This document shows, piece by piece, positions 21,401-29,579 of a DNA stretch of 64,000 nt (position 1 is its first letter; each line of letters opens with the position of its first letter). Origin of the DNA: Methylovulum psychrotolerans (GTDB taxonomy: Bacteria > Pseudomonadota > Gammaproteobacteria > Methylococcales > Methylomonadaceae); the NCBI RefSeq assembly GCF_002923755.1, contig NZ_PGFZ01000007.1, positions 45,694-109,693 on the forward strand, in the 5' to 3' direction. Both the position numbers and the translations under genes were made by a program. The notes under the pieces are model-generated. The model saw nothing but the letters and a program-made list of their open reading frames with translations, made no database searches and had not been told where the DNA came from.

Positions 21401-21627
21401 GCCGATTCGGCCCCGAAGCTGTATTCGCTAAAACATTCCGACAGGCGTGCCAAAGCGGTTAATAGCCCGGTGGTGACGCTAGCGGTTGGTAGGGCACTTA
21501 AGGCTTCGACAATCAGCAAGCCGACATCCTGTAAGCTATAAAAGCCTTCGGCGGCGGCCTGTTCGGCAAGCTCTCCGATGCTTTCTAGGGTATTGCTAAT
21601 GTCGCTGGGTTCGGCGGTTTCCATCAT
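18415..21627 (-). CDS. chpA: ChpA-like hybrid chemotaxis histidine kinase (CheA with receiver)
   Basis: A 1070-residue signalling kinase. A histidine phosphotransfer helix is clear near residue 342 (RIAHNVKGAANTVGIKG). The first 320 residues are helical and may contain degenerate Hpt-like repeats. Next come a P3 dimerisation region, a Bergerat ATPase with LLRNAVDHGIEDPQERLSLG (about 660) and VRVRDDGRGLD, a CheW-like domain (about 790-910), and a C-terminal receiver with VLVVDDSLSQRRALEQLL and the phospho-acceptor DIVLTDLEMPRMNG (about 995). This is the ChpA arrangement of pilus chemosensory systems, but with fewer recognisable Hpt domains than in Pseudomonas. It lies 20 bases after cheW and 69 before the MCP gene. 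Confidence 0.88.
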   Translation of the reverse strand: MMETAEPSDISNTLESIGELAEQAAAEGFYSLQDVGLLIVEALSALPTASVTTGLLTALARLSECFSEYSFGAESAIPDIIGIISHPNLQIALTEDELTALAEQLTTDLTAGAWPIDEEEATPEAAEDGATSSSLSKETMELVELLEMEAALIQRLLCAIDLDTAGATDPLASLADNLERYVNASKMAGFEGLALICEHIGRNVQLCRDQPERFAAPQLQALQDWIANVARYLSGFNETGAGMPMLAQLGHTDWPQPITMEAAAILMTLLQTTGSDADNSAPAIGRIELATPEDVTLALPDDVNHELLAILLQELPVQTQAFSTALQALKTGGSLADLDTAQRIAHNVKGAANTVGIKGVAQLTHYLEDVLVACAEQHTLPGAGLLYTLIEAADCLEAMSESLLGQSPPPDNATAVLQAILDWAKRIELNGLDEIAASAPPPQPLATPAEAAATEVVPTDAADKQQAPMVRIEAEQLEQLFRQAGENIIINSQANERLRRMKNQLQAMQEQFELLRRLGDELEQLTDLKDLSGRSLSPDKPLHDALEMDQYNELHTASRRMVEAAFDAREMNLDASKDLAEMYRLLEDQQRLVTETQETIMAARLVPISSIFHRLQRSLRQTCRLTGKDCELELTGEQMMVDGNTPNAMIDPIMHLLRNAVDHGIEDPQERLSLGKSAQGNITIDFARDGNYIVVRVRDDGRGLDYAAIRQVAEQRGVLSPGQTASEAELQQVILRPNFSTRTEATQTSGRGVGMDVVNYQIQAQGGSLALHSVAGVGLTVEMKIPLPLSRSHALLTHIGPYRIALANKGIRQILFAAPDDFSDSPDGKQLLIEDSLYPVITLNKLLHLPDQRPVGQFHQTALLVQGLQQSWAVMVDSIADGLDIVIKNFGFYIKKIPGFIGATILGDGAVAPVVDLPELLLMADSNADYAAFLNFADPLPLTANLPKVLVVDDSLSQRRALEQLLQDAGYHVQTARDGIEAAEQLDTFTPDIVLTDLEMPRMNGIEFASHIRIRDKFSRLPVIMITSRTTQMHRKMAEAAGISLYLVKPVREDDLLAQMQHLIDSHATA

Positions 21628-21647
21628 GCGTTGGTTTTTGGGTTAGC

Positions 21648-22145
21648 TTATGAGTTGCCTAACGTTGCAAACAATGCCCCAAATTCGGCTTGCAGCCAAA
21701 TTTGGCCATCATGCGAATAAGCGTGGCTGACGCAAGGTTGTAATAGCTCAGGCAAAGGCGGTAATGAGGGCAATGGCGTAGCCATATCGGGTAACAAGAG
21801 CGGATAACCGTCTATCCATAGGGCGACGGTTTTTTCACCGCGCCCTATGGTCAACAAATAACGTTTTTTAGGGGGGCTGCCAACCGTATTGGGCAGTAAA
21901 TACAGGTCAACAACAGGGACAATCGTGCCGCGCATATTCAATAAGCCGCTAAACCAAGGCTTAACTCTGGGTATGGGATTGACGGGCAGGTGGCCAATGA
22001 CTTCGCAATGTAAGCTAATGGGCAATAAAAACCCCAAATCGCCGATACGGAAACCTAAAACGGTGGCGGCGATTTCTGGGGCATCGGCAAAAGAGCTGCT
22101 TAATGCCGAATATTTTTCGGCTGTGTTCGGATGTTCAACCGCCAT
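21648..22145 (-). CDS. pilI: CheW-like coupling protein (PilI type)
   Basis: A 165-residue CheW-domain protein that bridges chemoreceptors to the CheA-type kinase. Recognisable CheW features are FLLPISLHCEVIGHLPVNPIP, WFSGLLNMRGTIVPVVDLYL and an ALWIDGY-type strand. An N-terminal extension of about 25 residues precedes the domain. It lies between the single-domain response regulator (16 bases upstream) and the ChpA-like kinase, so it is part of the same operon and probably the PilI equivalent. Confidence 0.85.
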   Translation of the reverse strand: MAVEHPNTAEKYSALSSSFADAPEIAATVLGFRIGDLGFLLPISLHCEVIGHLPVNPIPRVKPWFSGLLNMRGTIVPVVDLYLLPNTVGSPPKKRYLLTIGRGEKTVALWIDGYPLLLPDMATPLPSLPPLPELLQPCVSHAYSHDGQIWLQAEFGALFATLGNS

Positions 22146-22161
22146 CTGTCATTATCCCCAA

Positions 22162-22524
22162 CTAAAATGCCGCCAGTACGTCGGTTATTTCAGCCGCTTC
22201 AAAGGGTTTGCTGATCAGGTTTTTCGCCCCTTGCATCATGGCCCACACCTTATCGGCTTTTTGGTTCCGTGAGGTGACGAAAATAACCGGAATGTTTTTA
22301 GTGTCGGGATGGTCGCGTAAAGCACGGCAAGCCGCAAACCCGTCCATGCCCGGCATGATGATGTCCATAAAAATAATGTCCGGTTTTTCTGTTTTGGCTT
22401 TAGCGACGGCCTCGTCGCCGTTATTGGCGGTCACTACGACGCAGTCGGTATTTTTTAAGGCGTTTTTTAGGTTAGTAAGGTCGGTTTGCGAATCGTCGCA
22501 AATCAAGATTTTTTGAATGGCCAT
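22162..22524 (-). CDS. pilH: Single-domain response regulator (PilH/CheY-like)
   Basis: A 120-residue stand-alone receiver. ILICDDSQTDLTNLKNAL provides the acidic pair, DIIFMDIIMPGMDGFAACRAL the phosphorylatable aspartate, FVTSRNQKADKVWA the threonine/serine position, and KNLISKPFEAAEI the lysine. No output domain is present, so it acts by protein contact, as PilG and PilH do for the pilus extension and retraction motors. It is the second gene of the operon. Whether it is closer to PilH or PilG cannot be settled by eye. Confidence 0.85.
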   Translation of the reverse strand: MAIQKILICDDSQTDLTNLKNALKNTDCVVVTANNGDEAVAKAKTEKPDIIFMDIIMPGMDGFAACRALRDHPDTKNIPVIFVTSRNQKADKVWAMMQGAKNLISKPFEAAEITDVLAAF

Positions 22525-22594
22525 AACGTCGGTTCCTTTTCTAAGATAAGGGTGTGCCGTTCCGCCTGTGCCAGCGGATACGGCACGAGCCTAT

Positions 22595-23524
22595 TTAATG
22601 TCGCACAAGACTGGCTTCGCTGGCAAGCGTTGTTTGCTCTTCTTGTTTGCGTGCGGTTAACCAAGCTAAGACCCGAATACTGAGTTTTTGGAAAGCGTCG
22701 TCTTGGACGGGTTTGGTCAGGTAGGTGGTGCAACCTGCCATAACGCCTTTAACTTCATCTAAGGGAGAGGTTTTTCCCGAAATCATAATAATGGGGGTTT
22801 TTTTATAGCGCGGATTGTTACGCAATTGGGTACAAGCTTCGTAACCGTCCATACCCGGCATCATGACATCCAAGAAAATAAGGTCATAGTGTTGGGCTTG
22901 CGCCATTGCCAAGGCGGTGATGCCGTCAGTGGCAAAATCGATGCCGCCGATTTGGGGCAGGCCGGACAGCTTTAGCTCCAATGCTTTTTGGATAGACAAG
23001 CTGTCATCCACCACTAGGGCGCGGTATTGATGGGGATCACTCAAAGCCGCTTGCATGGTTGGCGTTGGTATGCTGGGAACGGGAACGGCTTGTACCAGCT
23101 CTAGCCTGGGTGATGAGACTGGCTCAGGGCCCTGCGGGGCTTTGGCAATCGGTGGCGGTATCCTGTCCAGTACCGCCATAAGCCTGGCGGCGGTCAACAT
23201 GCCCCGGATATGGTGCGGTGGTGGGTTATCGAGAGGCCCTTGGCTGAGAGCAATAACCGCGATGCTGCCGCCTGCGTTATTAATAAGGATGTCTTTTTTT
23301 ATTAATGCTAAGGGGTTGTCATAGTTGACCAATAAAATATGGATGTTGGTTTCGGTGGCTGCAACTAAGCGGTAAGTTTGCTTGTCAGTTTTTTGCTGTT
23401 GAAACAATTGCTTAAGTTTGCTTTCTAGAGCTGCTCCGAAGCCTAAGGCAGAGACCGATAAAGGGGTGTTAGGGCGCATATCAGAAAGGTGTTGATGTTC
23501 TTGGCGCAGACTGTTCGCTTGCAT
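22595..23524 (-). CDS. Response regulator with N-terminal pseudo-receiver-like domain (PilG position)
   Basis: A 309-residue protein. The C-terminal half (about 165-290) is a full receiver domain with ALVVDDSLSIQKALELKL, DLIFLDVMMPGMDGYEAC, MISGKTSPLDEVKGVMAG and TYLTKPVQDD. The N-terminal 125 residues have alternating strands and helices (TNIHILLVNYDNPLALI, GGSIAVIALSQGPL, GMLTAARLMAVLD) that look like a receiver fold lacking the usual acidic pocket. A proline-rich linker joins them. It is the first gene of the chemosensory operon, where PilG normally sits. The 70-base gap to the next gene is the largest between the regulator genes. Confidence 0.8.
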   Translation of the reverse strand: MQANSLRQEHQHLSDMRPNTPLSVSALGFGAALESKLKQLFQQQKTDKQTYRLVAATETNIHILLVNYDNPLALIKKDILINNAGGSIAVIALSQGPLDNPPPHHIRGMLTAARLMAVLDRIPPPIAKAPQGPEPVSSPRLELVQAVPVPSIPTPTMQAALSDPHQYRALVVDDSLSIQKALELKLSGLPQIGGIDFATDGITALAMAQAQHYDLIFLDVMMPGMDGYEACTQLRNNPRYKKTPIIMISGKTSPLDEVKGVMAGCTTYLTKPVQDDAFQKLSIRVLAWLTARKQEEQTTLASEASLVRH

Positions 23525-24228
23525 AAGAAAGCTCCTATTTTTTAAATCCGGCTAAATAGCTTATGTTGGATAGCTATCTGTCATTTATATCAGTATTCGA
23601 GGCCTATAAAGCGCGTGGAAAAGGCGTTAATCTATAGTGCCGTTGCAAACACTGTCCACCGATTTTTAAATCGGCGGCACTTAGGGCTTTATGGCCTGGA
23701 TACAGCAGTATGGGTTTTTTAAAGTTGGGTTTGCCTATCATCATGCAATAATGATGCCCGTATTTTTATTTAATATATATCAAAAGGTTGTCGTTTTGAA
23801 GAATAGTATAGGTGTTAGGTTTGTGATTTATGCACCATAATGATTGGTAATATCACCCATTTTTGCTTTATTTTGGTGCAACTTTGGTTGCAATAGTGCT
23901 GTGATGGTAAAGTGTGCGGGCAAACAGGCAAATTTAAGGTGTAGGTAGGCTGCTGGCGGACACTTTGTCGGTTATCCTACATACGGTGGGGCGAGTAGGA
24001 AACGGCTGTTCTGTAGTGGTGCAAAGGCTTTTAAACCATAGCCGCCGCGTCCCGTCAAGCTTTTCAGTTGAGTGGACTATTGGTAAGAGGCGTTGATAAA
24101 CCCAAGCTGAAAGCAGGAGTAGCTGTTTAAAAAGTATTTGCCACAAAGCCCACGAAAAGCCTGATCGGTAAGGCTCTGCATTCTCGTGGCCAATGCGTTT
24201 GAAAGAATGGGTCTCAGCATCGGTGCGC
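23525..24228. other. 704-base geneless stretch
   Basis: I see no convincing gene here. Contents worth recording: an imperfect 10-bp inverted repeat around CCGATTTTTAAATCGG (23656-23677); TGCACCA (23831-23837) and TGGTGCA (23874-23880), which face each other and resemble NtrC half-sites; and GG-N10-GC spacing at 23886-23899, as in sigma-54 promoters. The stretch 23930-24150 contains a weak 70-codon minus-strand frame that I do not believe. Confidence 0.4.
24150..24189 (-). terminator. Possible spoT terminator hairpin
   Basis: On the minus strand CCACGA pairs with TCGTGG, with an inner seven-pair stem including one G-T pair. It begins 40 bases after the spoT stop. A T-rich run appears only about 15 bases later, so it is a weak call. 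Confidence 0.35.
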
Positions 24229-26379
24229 TTAGGCTTTGACCCGGGTGATTTTTAAGACAATAGGCAATTCTTTTAAGCGGCGCATGATTTTTGCCAAATG
24301 CACACGGTCCCGTGCGGTCAGGGTAATCAGATCGATACAGACGCGGTCGTCTTGGTCGACGACGTTGACATTTTCGATATTGGAGTCCATGTCGGAAATG
24401 GTCGAGGCGATAGTGGCTAACGCGCCGCGCTGGTTCATGATGTCCAAACGCAATTCGGCAGGGAAGTCGCCGATGATGTCTTGGCTCCATTCGACATCCA
24501 GCCAACTGGTGTCTTTTTTGCGCAAGACTACGCGGTTGCGGCATTCATGGTGATGCACGACAATGCCGGTGCCGGGGTTGAAAAAGCCGATGATGGAGTC
24601 GCCGGGAATGGGGCGGCAACACTTGGCCAAGGTGATGACCATGCCCTCGGTGCCTTTGATAATCAGCGGCGTTTTGGGGATTTGTTCGTTATTGTCAAGC
24701 TTTATATTGGCGTTGATGTCGTCTTGGGTCAGTTGTTTAGCGACTAAAAACGGCATTTTGTTGCCTAGGCCAATATCTTCCAGCAGTTCATCTAGGGACG
24801 GTAGGTCGATAATTTTCAGCAAGGCTTTAATGCGTAATTTGTCGATGTCGTCAAGATGCAGGTTCATGCTTTGCAGTTCTTGTTCCAGCAAACGGCGACC
24901 CAAGTTGATGGCTTCTTGTTGCTTAAAGTTTTTTAGGTAGTTACGGATGCTGGAGCGGGCCTTAACGGTGGTGGCATAGTTTAGCCATAGGGGGTTAGGT
25001 CTGGCCCAAGCGGCGGTAATGACTTCTACGGTCATGCCGTTTTCCAGTTTGGTCTGTAAGGGCACCAGTTGCCGGTCGACCCGTGCGGACACGCAGGCGT
25101 TGCCGATGTCGGTATGGACGGCGTAGGCAAAATCGACGGTGGTCGCCCCGCGCGGCAGTTTGATGATCGCACCCTTAGGGGTGAAGACAAACACTTCCTG
25201 CGGGAACAGGTCGATTTTTAAGTTGTCGATAAACTCCAGCGAATCGCCTGCTGATTTTTGGATTTCCAATAAATCACGCAGCCATTCGTTAGCCAAGGCT
25301 TGGGCTTTTTCGGTTTTGTCGTCGTCGGATTTGTACAGCCAGTGGGCGGCGATACCGGATTCGGCCATGCGGTGCATGTCATGGGTACGGATTTGTATTT
25401 CTATGGGAGTGCCAAAGGGGCCCATCAATACCGAATGCAACGATTGGTAGCCGTTTTCTTTGGGTAGGGCGATATAATCCTTAAAACGCCCTGGGATAGG
25501 TTTATAGAGATTATGGATGACTCCCAGCACCCGGTAGCAGGTATCGACCGAGTCGCAATAAATTCTGAACGCATAAATGTCAAAAATATCCGATAAGAGA
25601 ATTTTCTTATCGGTCATTTTTTTGAAAATGCTGTAGAGGTTTTTTTCCCGCCCCGCGACTTCGCAATTTAAGTGGGCTTCGGATAAGCGGTTTTTTATCG
25701 AGCTTTCGATGGTTTCCACAACTTTGCGGCGGTTGCCGCGTTCTTTTTTGACGGCTTTGTCCAGTTCTTGGTAGCGGTCCGGGTACATGGCGGCAAAGCT
25801 GAGCGATTCCAGTTTGTGCCGGATGTCGTTCATGCCTAGGCGGTTAGCGAGCGGGGCATAAATTTCTAGTGTTTCGTGGGCAATGCGTTCGCGTTTTTCG
25901 GCGGGCATTGCGCCGATGGTCTGCATATTATGCAGACGGTCGGCGAGTTTGACGATAATGACCCGCAGATCTTTGGCCATCGCCAAAAACATTTTGCGGA
26001 CGTTTTCGGCTTGGGCTTCGGCGCGTGACTTATTGTCGATTTTGCCGAGTTTGGTCACGCCGTCAACCAGTTCGGCGACTTCTACGCCGAACTCATTGGC
26101 AAGCTGTTGTTTGCTGATATTACAGTCTTCTATGACATCGTGCAGGATGGCCGCCATAATGCCGTTGGCATCCATGTGCATTTCGGCGAGGCTAATCGCC
26201 ACCGAAATCGGGTGGCAAATATAATCCTCGCCGCTTTTGCGCACTTGCCCCTGATGGACATTGGCGCCAAATTGGTAGGCGCGGACGCAGTCGTCGATCT
26301 GGCTTTGGTCAAGATAGAGCGACAAGGTGTCGCATAAGCGGCAGATTAGGACATCTTGGGGACGTTCAAGCACGGTCAT
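24229..26379 (-). CDS. spoT: Bifunctional (p)ppGpp synthetase/hydrolase
   Basis: A 716-residue RelA/SpoT homologue. The N-terminal HD hydrolase domain shows HPISVAISLAEMHMD and AAILHDVIED (about 75). The synthetase domain shows YRVLGVIHNLYKPIPGRFKDY and IALPKENGYQSLHS (about 305). These are followed by a TGS domain (VFTPKGAIIKLPRGATTVDF) and a C-terminal ACT domain (about 640-716). Intact HD residues suggest it both makes and degrades the alarmone, as SpoT does. I start at 26379, 13 bases after the rpoZ stop, because MTVLERPQD fits the family; the longer frame runs through rpoZ. The rpoZ-spoT order is the common gammaproteobacterial arrangement. Confidence 0.95.
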   Translation of the reverse strand: MTVLERPQDVLICRLCDTLSLYLDQSQIDDCVRAYQFGANVHQGQVRKSGEDYICHPISVAISLAEMHMDANGIMAAILHDVIEDCNISKQQLANEFGVEVAELVDGVTKLGKIDNKSRAEAQAENVRKMFLAMAKDLRVIIVKLADRLHNMQTIGAMPAEKRERIAHETLEIYAPLANRLGMNDIRHKLESLSFAAMYPDRYQELDKAVKKERGNRRKVVETIESSIKNRLSEAHLNCEVAGREKNLYSIFKKMTDKKILLSDIFDIYAFRIYCDSVDTCYRVLGVIHNLYKPIPGRFKDYIALPKENGYQSLHSVLMGPFGTPIEIQIRTHDMHRMAESGIAAHWLYKSDDDKTEKAQALANEWLRDLLEIQKSAGDSLEFIDNLKIDLFPQEVFVFTPKGAIIKLPRGATTVDFAYAVHTDIGNACVSARVDRQLVPLQTKLENGMTVEVITAAWARPNPLWLNYATTVKARSSIRNYLKNFKQQEAINLGRRLLEQELQSMNLHLDDIDKLRIKALLKIIDLPSLDELLEDIGLGNKMPFLVAKQLTQDDINANIKLDNNEQIPKTPLIIKGTEGMVITLAKCCRPIPGDSIIGFFNPGTGIVVHHHECRNRVVLRKKDTSWLDVEWSQDIIGDFPAELRLDIMNQRGALATIASTISDMDSNIENVNVVDQDDRVCIDLITLTARDRVHLAKIMRRLKELPIVLKITRVKA

Positions 26380-26392
26380 AGGCAAGGGGCAA

Positions 26393-26632
26393 TCAGAATG
26401 AGGGTGGATAATCCTGGATTTCGGTGGTGCGGTGCAATCGCTTGATGTTTTCGTTAGTGACATGCCCGGCGGCGATCTCACGCAAGGCCAGTACGGTGTC
26501 TTTATCTTTGGCGCGGGGCAGAAACTCGGTCGCACCTTGGCTGAGCTGACGTGCCCGCGTACTGGCGAGCAGCACCAGCTTGAAGCGGTTTTCCACATGT
26601 TCTAAACAATCTTCGATAGTAATTCTAGCCAT
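26393..26632 (-). CDS. rpoZ: RNA polymerase omega subunit
   Basis: A 79-residue protein starting [20 protein letters not shown], the highly conserved omega N-terminus, followed by [12 protein letters not shown] and [14 protein letters not shown]. Omega aids assembly of the beta-prime subunit and is one of the ppGpp-binding partners of RNA polymerase, so pairing with spoT makes functional sense. The ATG at 26632 has AGGAT upstream with 6-7 base spacing; a longer frame to 26695 is not supported. Confidence 0.95.
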   Translation of the reverse strand: MARITIEDCLEHVENRFKLVLLASTRARQLSQGATEFLPRAKDKDTVLALREIAAGHVTNENIKRLHRTTEIQDYPPSF

Positions 26633-26712
26633 TTTTAATCCTGTAATTAAATGAAAATCGGCGGCGGTGCGCCGTAAAAAATAAAAGTCCACCACACCTT
26701 ACACCTGCTATG

Positions 26713-26742
26713 ACTATAACAGAACTGGAAAAGTGCAGTGAA
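26713..26742 (-). promoter_or_regulatory. Candidate sigma-70 promoter of rpoZ-spoT
   Basis: On the minus strand TTCACT (26742-26737), an 18-base spacer, and TATAGT (26718-26713), about 80 bases upstream of the rpoZ start. Both hexamers are close to consensus; no experimental start is known. Confidence 0.45.
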
Positions 26743-26787
26743 CTTATATTAATTTGTCAGTGTGCCATTATAAATAATGGCGGGGGC

Positions 26788-27960
26788 TTATTGTCTGGAT
26801 TTTAAGATGGCGACGGCCGGCAATTCTTTGCCTTCCAAAAATTCCAAAAATGCGCCGCCGCCTGTCGAGGTGTAGGACACATCGTTTTCAATGCCGAATT
26901 GGTCAATCGCCGCCAAGGTGTCGCCGCCGCCGGCAATGGAGAATGCAGGGCTTTCGGCAATGGCTTTTGCTAAGGTTTGGGTGCCGTGGCTGAATTGTTC
27001 GATTTCAAACACGCCGACCGGGCCGTTCCAGACGATAGTGCCGGCTGATTTTAACAGCTCGGCGTACTGGGCGGCGGTTTCTGGCCCGATGTCCAAGACC
27101 ATATCATCAATTTCAATATCGGCGACTTTTTTCACGGTGGCGACGGCGGTGTCGGAAAATTCTTTGGCGCAGACCACGTCAACGGGGATAGGGATGTCGG
27201 AACCGGCTTTTTTTGCCGCTGCAATCAGGCTTTGGGCTTCGGCGATCAAATCCGGTTCATACAGGGATTTGCCGACCGGAAAGCCGGCCGCTGCGATAAA
27301 GGTATTGGCAATGCCGCCGCCGACAATCAGTTGGTCGACTTTTTCTGACAAGGATTTTAATACAGTCAGTTTGGTGGAGACTTTCGAGCCGCCGACAATC
27401 GCCACTAACGGTTTGGTAGGGGTTTCCAAGGCCTTACCGAGCGCGTCCAATTCGCTGGCCAGCAAGGGACCTGCGCAAACGATGGGGGCAAATTTGGCGA
27501 CGCTATGGGTGGAGGCTTGCGCACGGTGGGCAGTACCAAAGGCATCCATGACGAAGATATCACACAATTTCGCCATTTTTTGTCCCAACTCGTCGCTGTT
27601 TTTTTCTTCGCCAACATTAAAGCGTACGTTTTCGCACAGGACAACTTCGCCCGGCACTATCGCTAAGCCTTCCAGCCAGTCTTTTTCCAGTCTGACCGGT
27701 TTGCCCAGCAAGCTGGCCAGACGTTCGGCGACCGGTTTTAATGAGGATTCTTCATCATAAATGCCTTCGGTAGGGCGGCCCAGATGGGACATGACAATCA
27801 CGGCGGCTCCGGCTTCCAAAGCTTTTTCAATCGTGGGCACACTGGCTTGGATACGGATATCGCTGGTCACTTGGCCATTTTTTACGGGTACGTTCAGGTC
27901 TTGGCGGATTAACACCCGTTTGCCCGATAATTCCAGATCAACCATTCTTTGAATTGACAT
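26788..27960 (-). CDS. pgk: Phosphoglycerate kinase
   Basis: A 390-residue glycolytic kinase transferring phosphate from 1,3-bisphosphoglycerate to ADP. Signature segments are [67 protein letters not shown] and [12 protein letters not shown]. Length is normal. A GAGAG precedes the ATG at 27960. It is separated from gap-pyk by 11 kb, so the lower glycolysis genes are split. The next gene upstream, a thioredoxin-like protein, is 30 bases away on the same strand. Confidence 0.97.
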   Translation of the reverse strand: MSIQRMVDLELSGKRVLIRQDLNVPVKNGQVTSDIRIQASVPTIEKALEAGAAVIVMSHLGRPTEGIYDEESSLKPVAERLASLLGKPVRLEKDWLEGLAIVPGEVVLCENVRFNVGEEKNSDELGQKMAKLCDIFVMDAFGTAHRAQASTHSVAKFAPIVCAGPLLASELDALGKALETPTKPLVAIVGGSKVSTKLTVLKSLSEKVDQLIVGGGIANTFIAAAGFPVGKSLYEPDLIAEAQSLIAAAKKAGSDIPIPVDVVCAKEFSDTAVATVKKVADIEIDDMVLDIGPETAAQYAELLKSAGTIVWNGPVGVFEIEQFSHGTQTLAKAIAESPAFSIAGGGDTLAAIDQFGIENDVSYTSTGGGAFLEFLEGKELPAVAILKSRQ

Positions 27961-27990
27961 ATTTTACTCTCGCTTGTGCTGTTAAATTAA

Positions 27991-28548
27991 TTAATGGGTT
28001 TTCCATTTGATGGAGCAGCCAATACTGGGTATTTGCTGCGCTGGCCCCTGTCCGGTAGCGGCAATGGTTTGCATGGCTATAAATAGTTCGCGTATTGTAT
28101 CAGGCGCGGCGGCTTGTTTGCGACTGGCATCTAAGCGGCCACGGTATTGCAATTGCAGGTTAGCGTTATAGCCGAAAAAATCCGGTGTGCAAACCGCCCC
28201 GTAGCGGCGGGCGACGTTTTGGCTTTCATCCAACAGGTAGGGAAACGGGTACTGGTGTTGCGCCGCCGCTAACCGCATATTCACGAATGAGTCGTCGGGA
28301 TAGGCGGCGGTGTCGTTCGACATAATGGCGACCGAGCCGATGCCGATGCTTTGTAGGGCACGGGCATCGCGCACTATCCGGTCGTGGATGGCTTGGACAT
28401 AAGGGCAGTGCTGGCAAATGAACATGACCAACAGGCCTTTAGGGCCACGGCAGTCGGCCAGCGACCAGGTACATCCGTCCACGCCCAACAGGGCGAAGTC
28501 GGGAGCGGGTTTGCCAAATTCGCAGACGGGAGGTTCTAAAGCCGCCAT
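27991..28548 (-). CDS. Thioredoxin-family / AhpC-TSA redoxin
   Basis: A 185-residue protein with a peroxiredoxin/thioredoxin fold: GKPAPDFALLGVDG, then VMFICQHCPYVQAIHDR with a CxxC pair (C-Q-H-C), then AIMSNDTAAYPDDSF and VARRYGAVCTPDFFGY with the cis-proline region, and a C-terminal SIGCSIKWK. The SIGCSIKWK ending is typical of a group of uncharacterised redoxins sometimes annotated as thioredoxin-family proteins. No signal peptide is seen, so it is cytosolic. It lies between mch (9 bases) and pgk (30 bases) on the same strand and is probably co-transcribed with both. The function is likely thiol redox or peroxide reduction; the substrate is unknown. Confidence 0.82.
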   Translation of the reverse strand: MAALEPPVCEFGKPAPDFALLGVDGCTWSLADCRGPKGLLVMFICQHCPYVQAIHDRIVRDARALQSIGIGSVAIMSNDTAAYPDDSFVNMRLAAAQHQYPFPYLLDESQNVARRYGAVCTPDFFGYNANLQLQYRGRLDASRKQAAAPDTIRELFIAMQTIAATGQGPAQQIPSIGCSIKWKTH

Positions 28549-28557
28549 AACCAGACC

Positions 28558-29541
28558 CTACGCGCCGAATGACAGGTTGAGCAGTTCGTTGTCCAAGCGT
28601 CCGGCGCGGAAGCTTTTGCCGGAGTCGACGGCGGTGACAATGACGCTGGCGGGGCTGAACAGCATGGCATCAATCTTAAAGAAGTCGTATTGGTATTCTT
28701 TAAAGATTTTGGCGAACGGTTTGCCATAGTCTTTGGAGGTGGAACTGGGCAGTTGGTTAGCCAGTTGTTCCGCCGCGTCGTCGCCGCCTTTGACAAACAG
28801 GTGGACTAAGCCCGCAAACAAAATCGCGTCGTTGGTGCGTCCCATAGCGCCAACAAAGTTAGGGTGCGGCGGACAGACGGGGGCACTGCCGCTGCCGTCA
28901 ATAATATTTTCCAGCGGAAAGTGCAGGGCATGGGCTTTGTGCATGGCCACTTCCAAGACCCGTCCTACCACTTGTACGCACCCAGCCAAGCTGCTGGTGG
29001 GGGTGACGATAATGGTCAGTTGCGCAGGGGCTAGGCCACAGGCGGCGGCGATTTTTTCGACGATTTCCACCGGCGGCAGTTTGTCGTTTTCAATGACCAG
29101 TACGGTTTGCTCGTGGCTGTCCTGATAGGCCAATTCTTTGTACAGTTCTTCGACAGGTTGGCTAACGCCGTCTTTGGTTTTGGTGGCCATAGCACGGGCG
29201 GGGCCTGAGCCTAGGGCGTAGTATTTTTCATGCGACAGGCTCCAGCCAGCATATTGGCTGCCCAAGCAGGCCAGCACGGGATTGGTGCTATAGACGTTGA
29301 CGGTCAACGGCCAGTTATCGGTATAGTTGCTGTGCGACAAGCTGACGGTGCCCATGCCGCCCAGGCAGATTTCGGTGATGATGCGGCCTGCTTCCAAGCC
29401 GCCCGGCGCATTGATGCCGGCATCAATTAAGGTGCAGCCATTGTCTAGGGTATGCAGGTGCAATCTTAATTTGTCGGCATTATTAAGCAGTTCTTGTACT
29501 AAAGGCTGGGCAAGTTTATTGACGCTAGCGGTAAATTCCAT
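28558..29541 (-). CDS. mch: Methenyltetrahydromethanopterin cyclohydrolase
   Basis: A 327-residue enzyme that hydrolyses methenyl-H4MPT to formyl-H4MPT in the formaldehyde oxidation path of methylotrophs. The sequence follows the family throughout, for example [26 protein letters not shown] near residue 40 (given here as two adjoining parts [10 protein letters not shown] and [16 protein letters not shown]), [18 protein letters not shown], and [25 protein letters not shown] sequence near residue 225. Bacteria with this gene oxidise C1 units on the archaeal-type cofactor H4MPT, which is the main reason I place the window in a methanotroph or methylotroph. An ATP-grasp gene lies 38 bases upstream on the same strand. 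Confidence 0.95.
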   Translation of the reverse strand: MEFTASVNKLAQPLVQELLNNADKLRLHLHTLDNGCTLIDAGINAPGGLEAGRIITEICLGGMGTVSLSHSNYTDNWPLTVNVYSTNPVLACLGSQYAGWSLSHEKYYALGSGPARAMATKTKDGVSQPVEELYKELAYQDSHEQTVLVIENDKLPPVEIVEKIAAACGLAPAQLTIIVTPTSSLAGCVQVVGRVLEVAMHKAHALHFPLENIIDGSGSAPVCPPHPNFVGAMGRTNDAILFAGLVHLFVKGGDDAAEQLANQLPSSTSKDYGKPFAKIFKEYQYDFFKIDAMLFSPASVIVTAVDSGKSFRAGRLDNELLNLSFGA

Positions 29542-29579
29542 GGGGCTGAAAACCTGTTTGTTCTGTTAATAAAGAGGGG

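Noticed and set aside
23934..24146. 70-codon minus-strand frame in the geneless stretch
   Set aside because: It has a hydrophobic start, but I see no ribosome site and no family match, and the composition is unconvincing.
26891..27760. 289-codon plus-strand frame opposite pgk
   Set aside because: It is the antisense of a fully conserved enzyme and has no ribosome site or recognisable motif.
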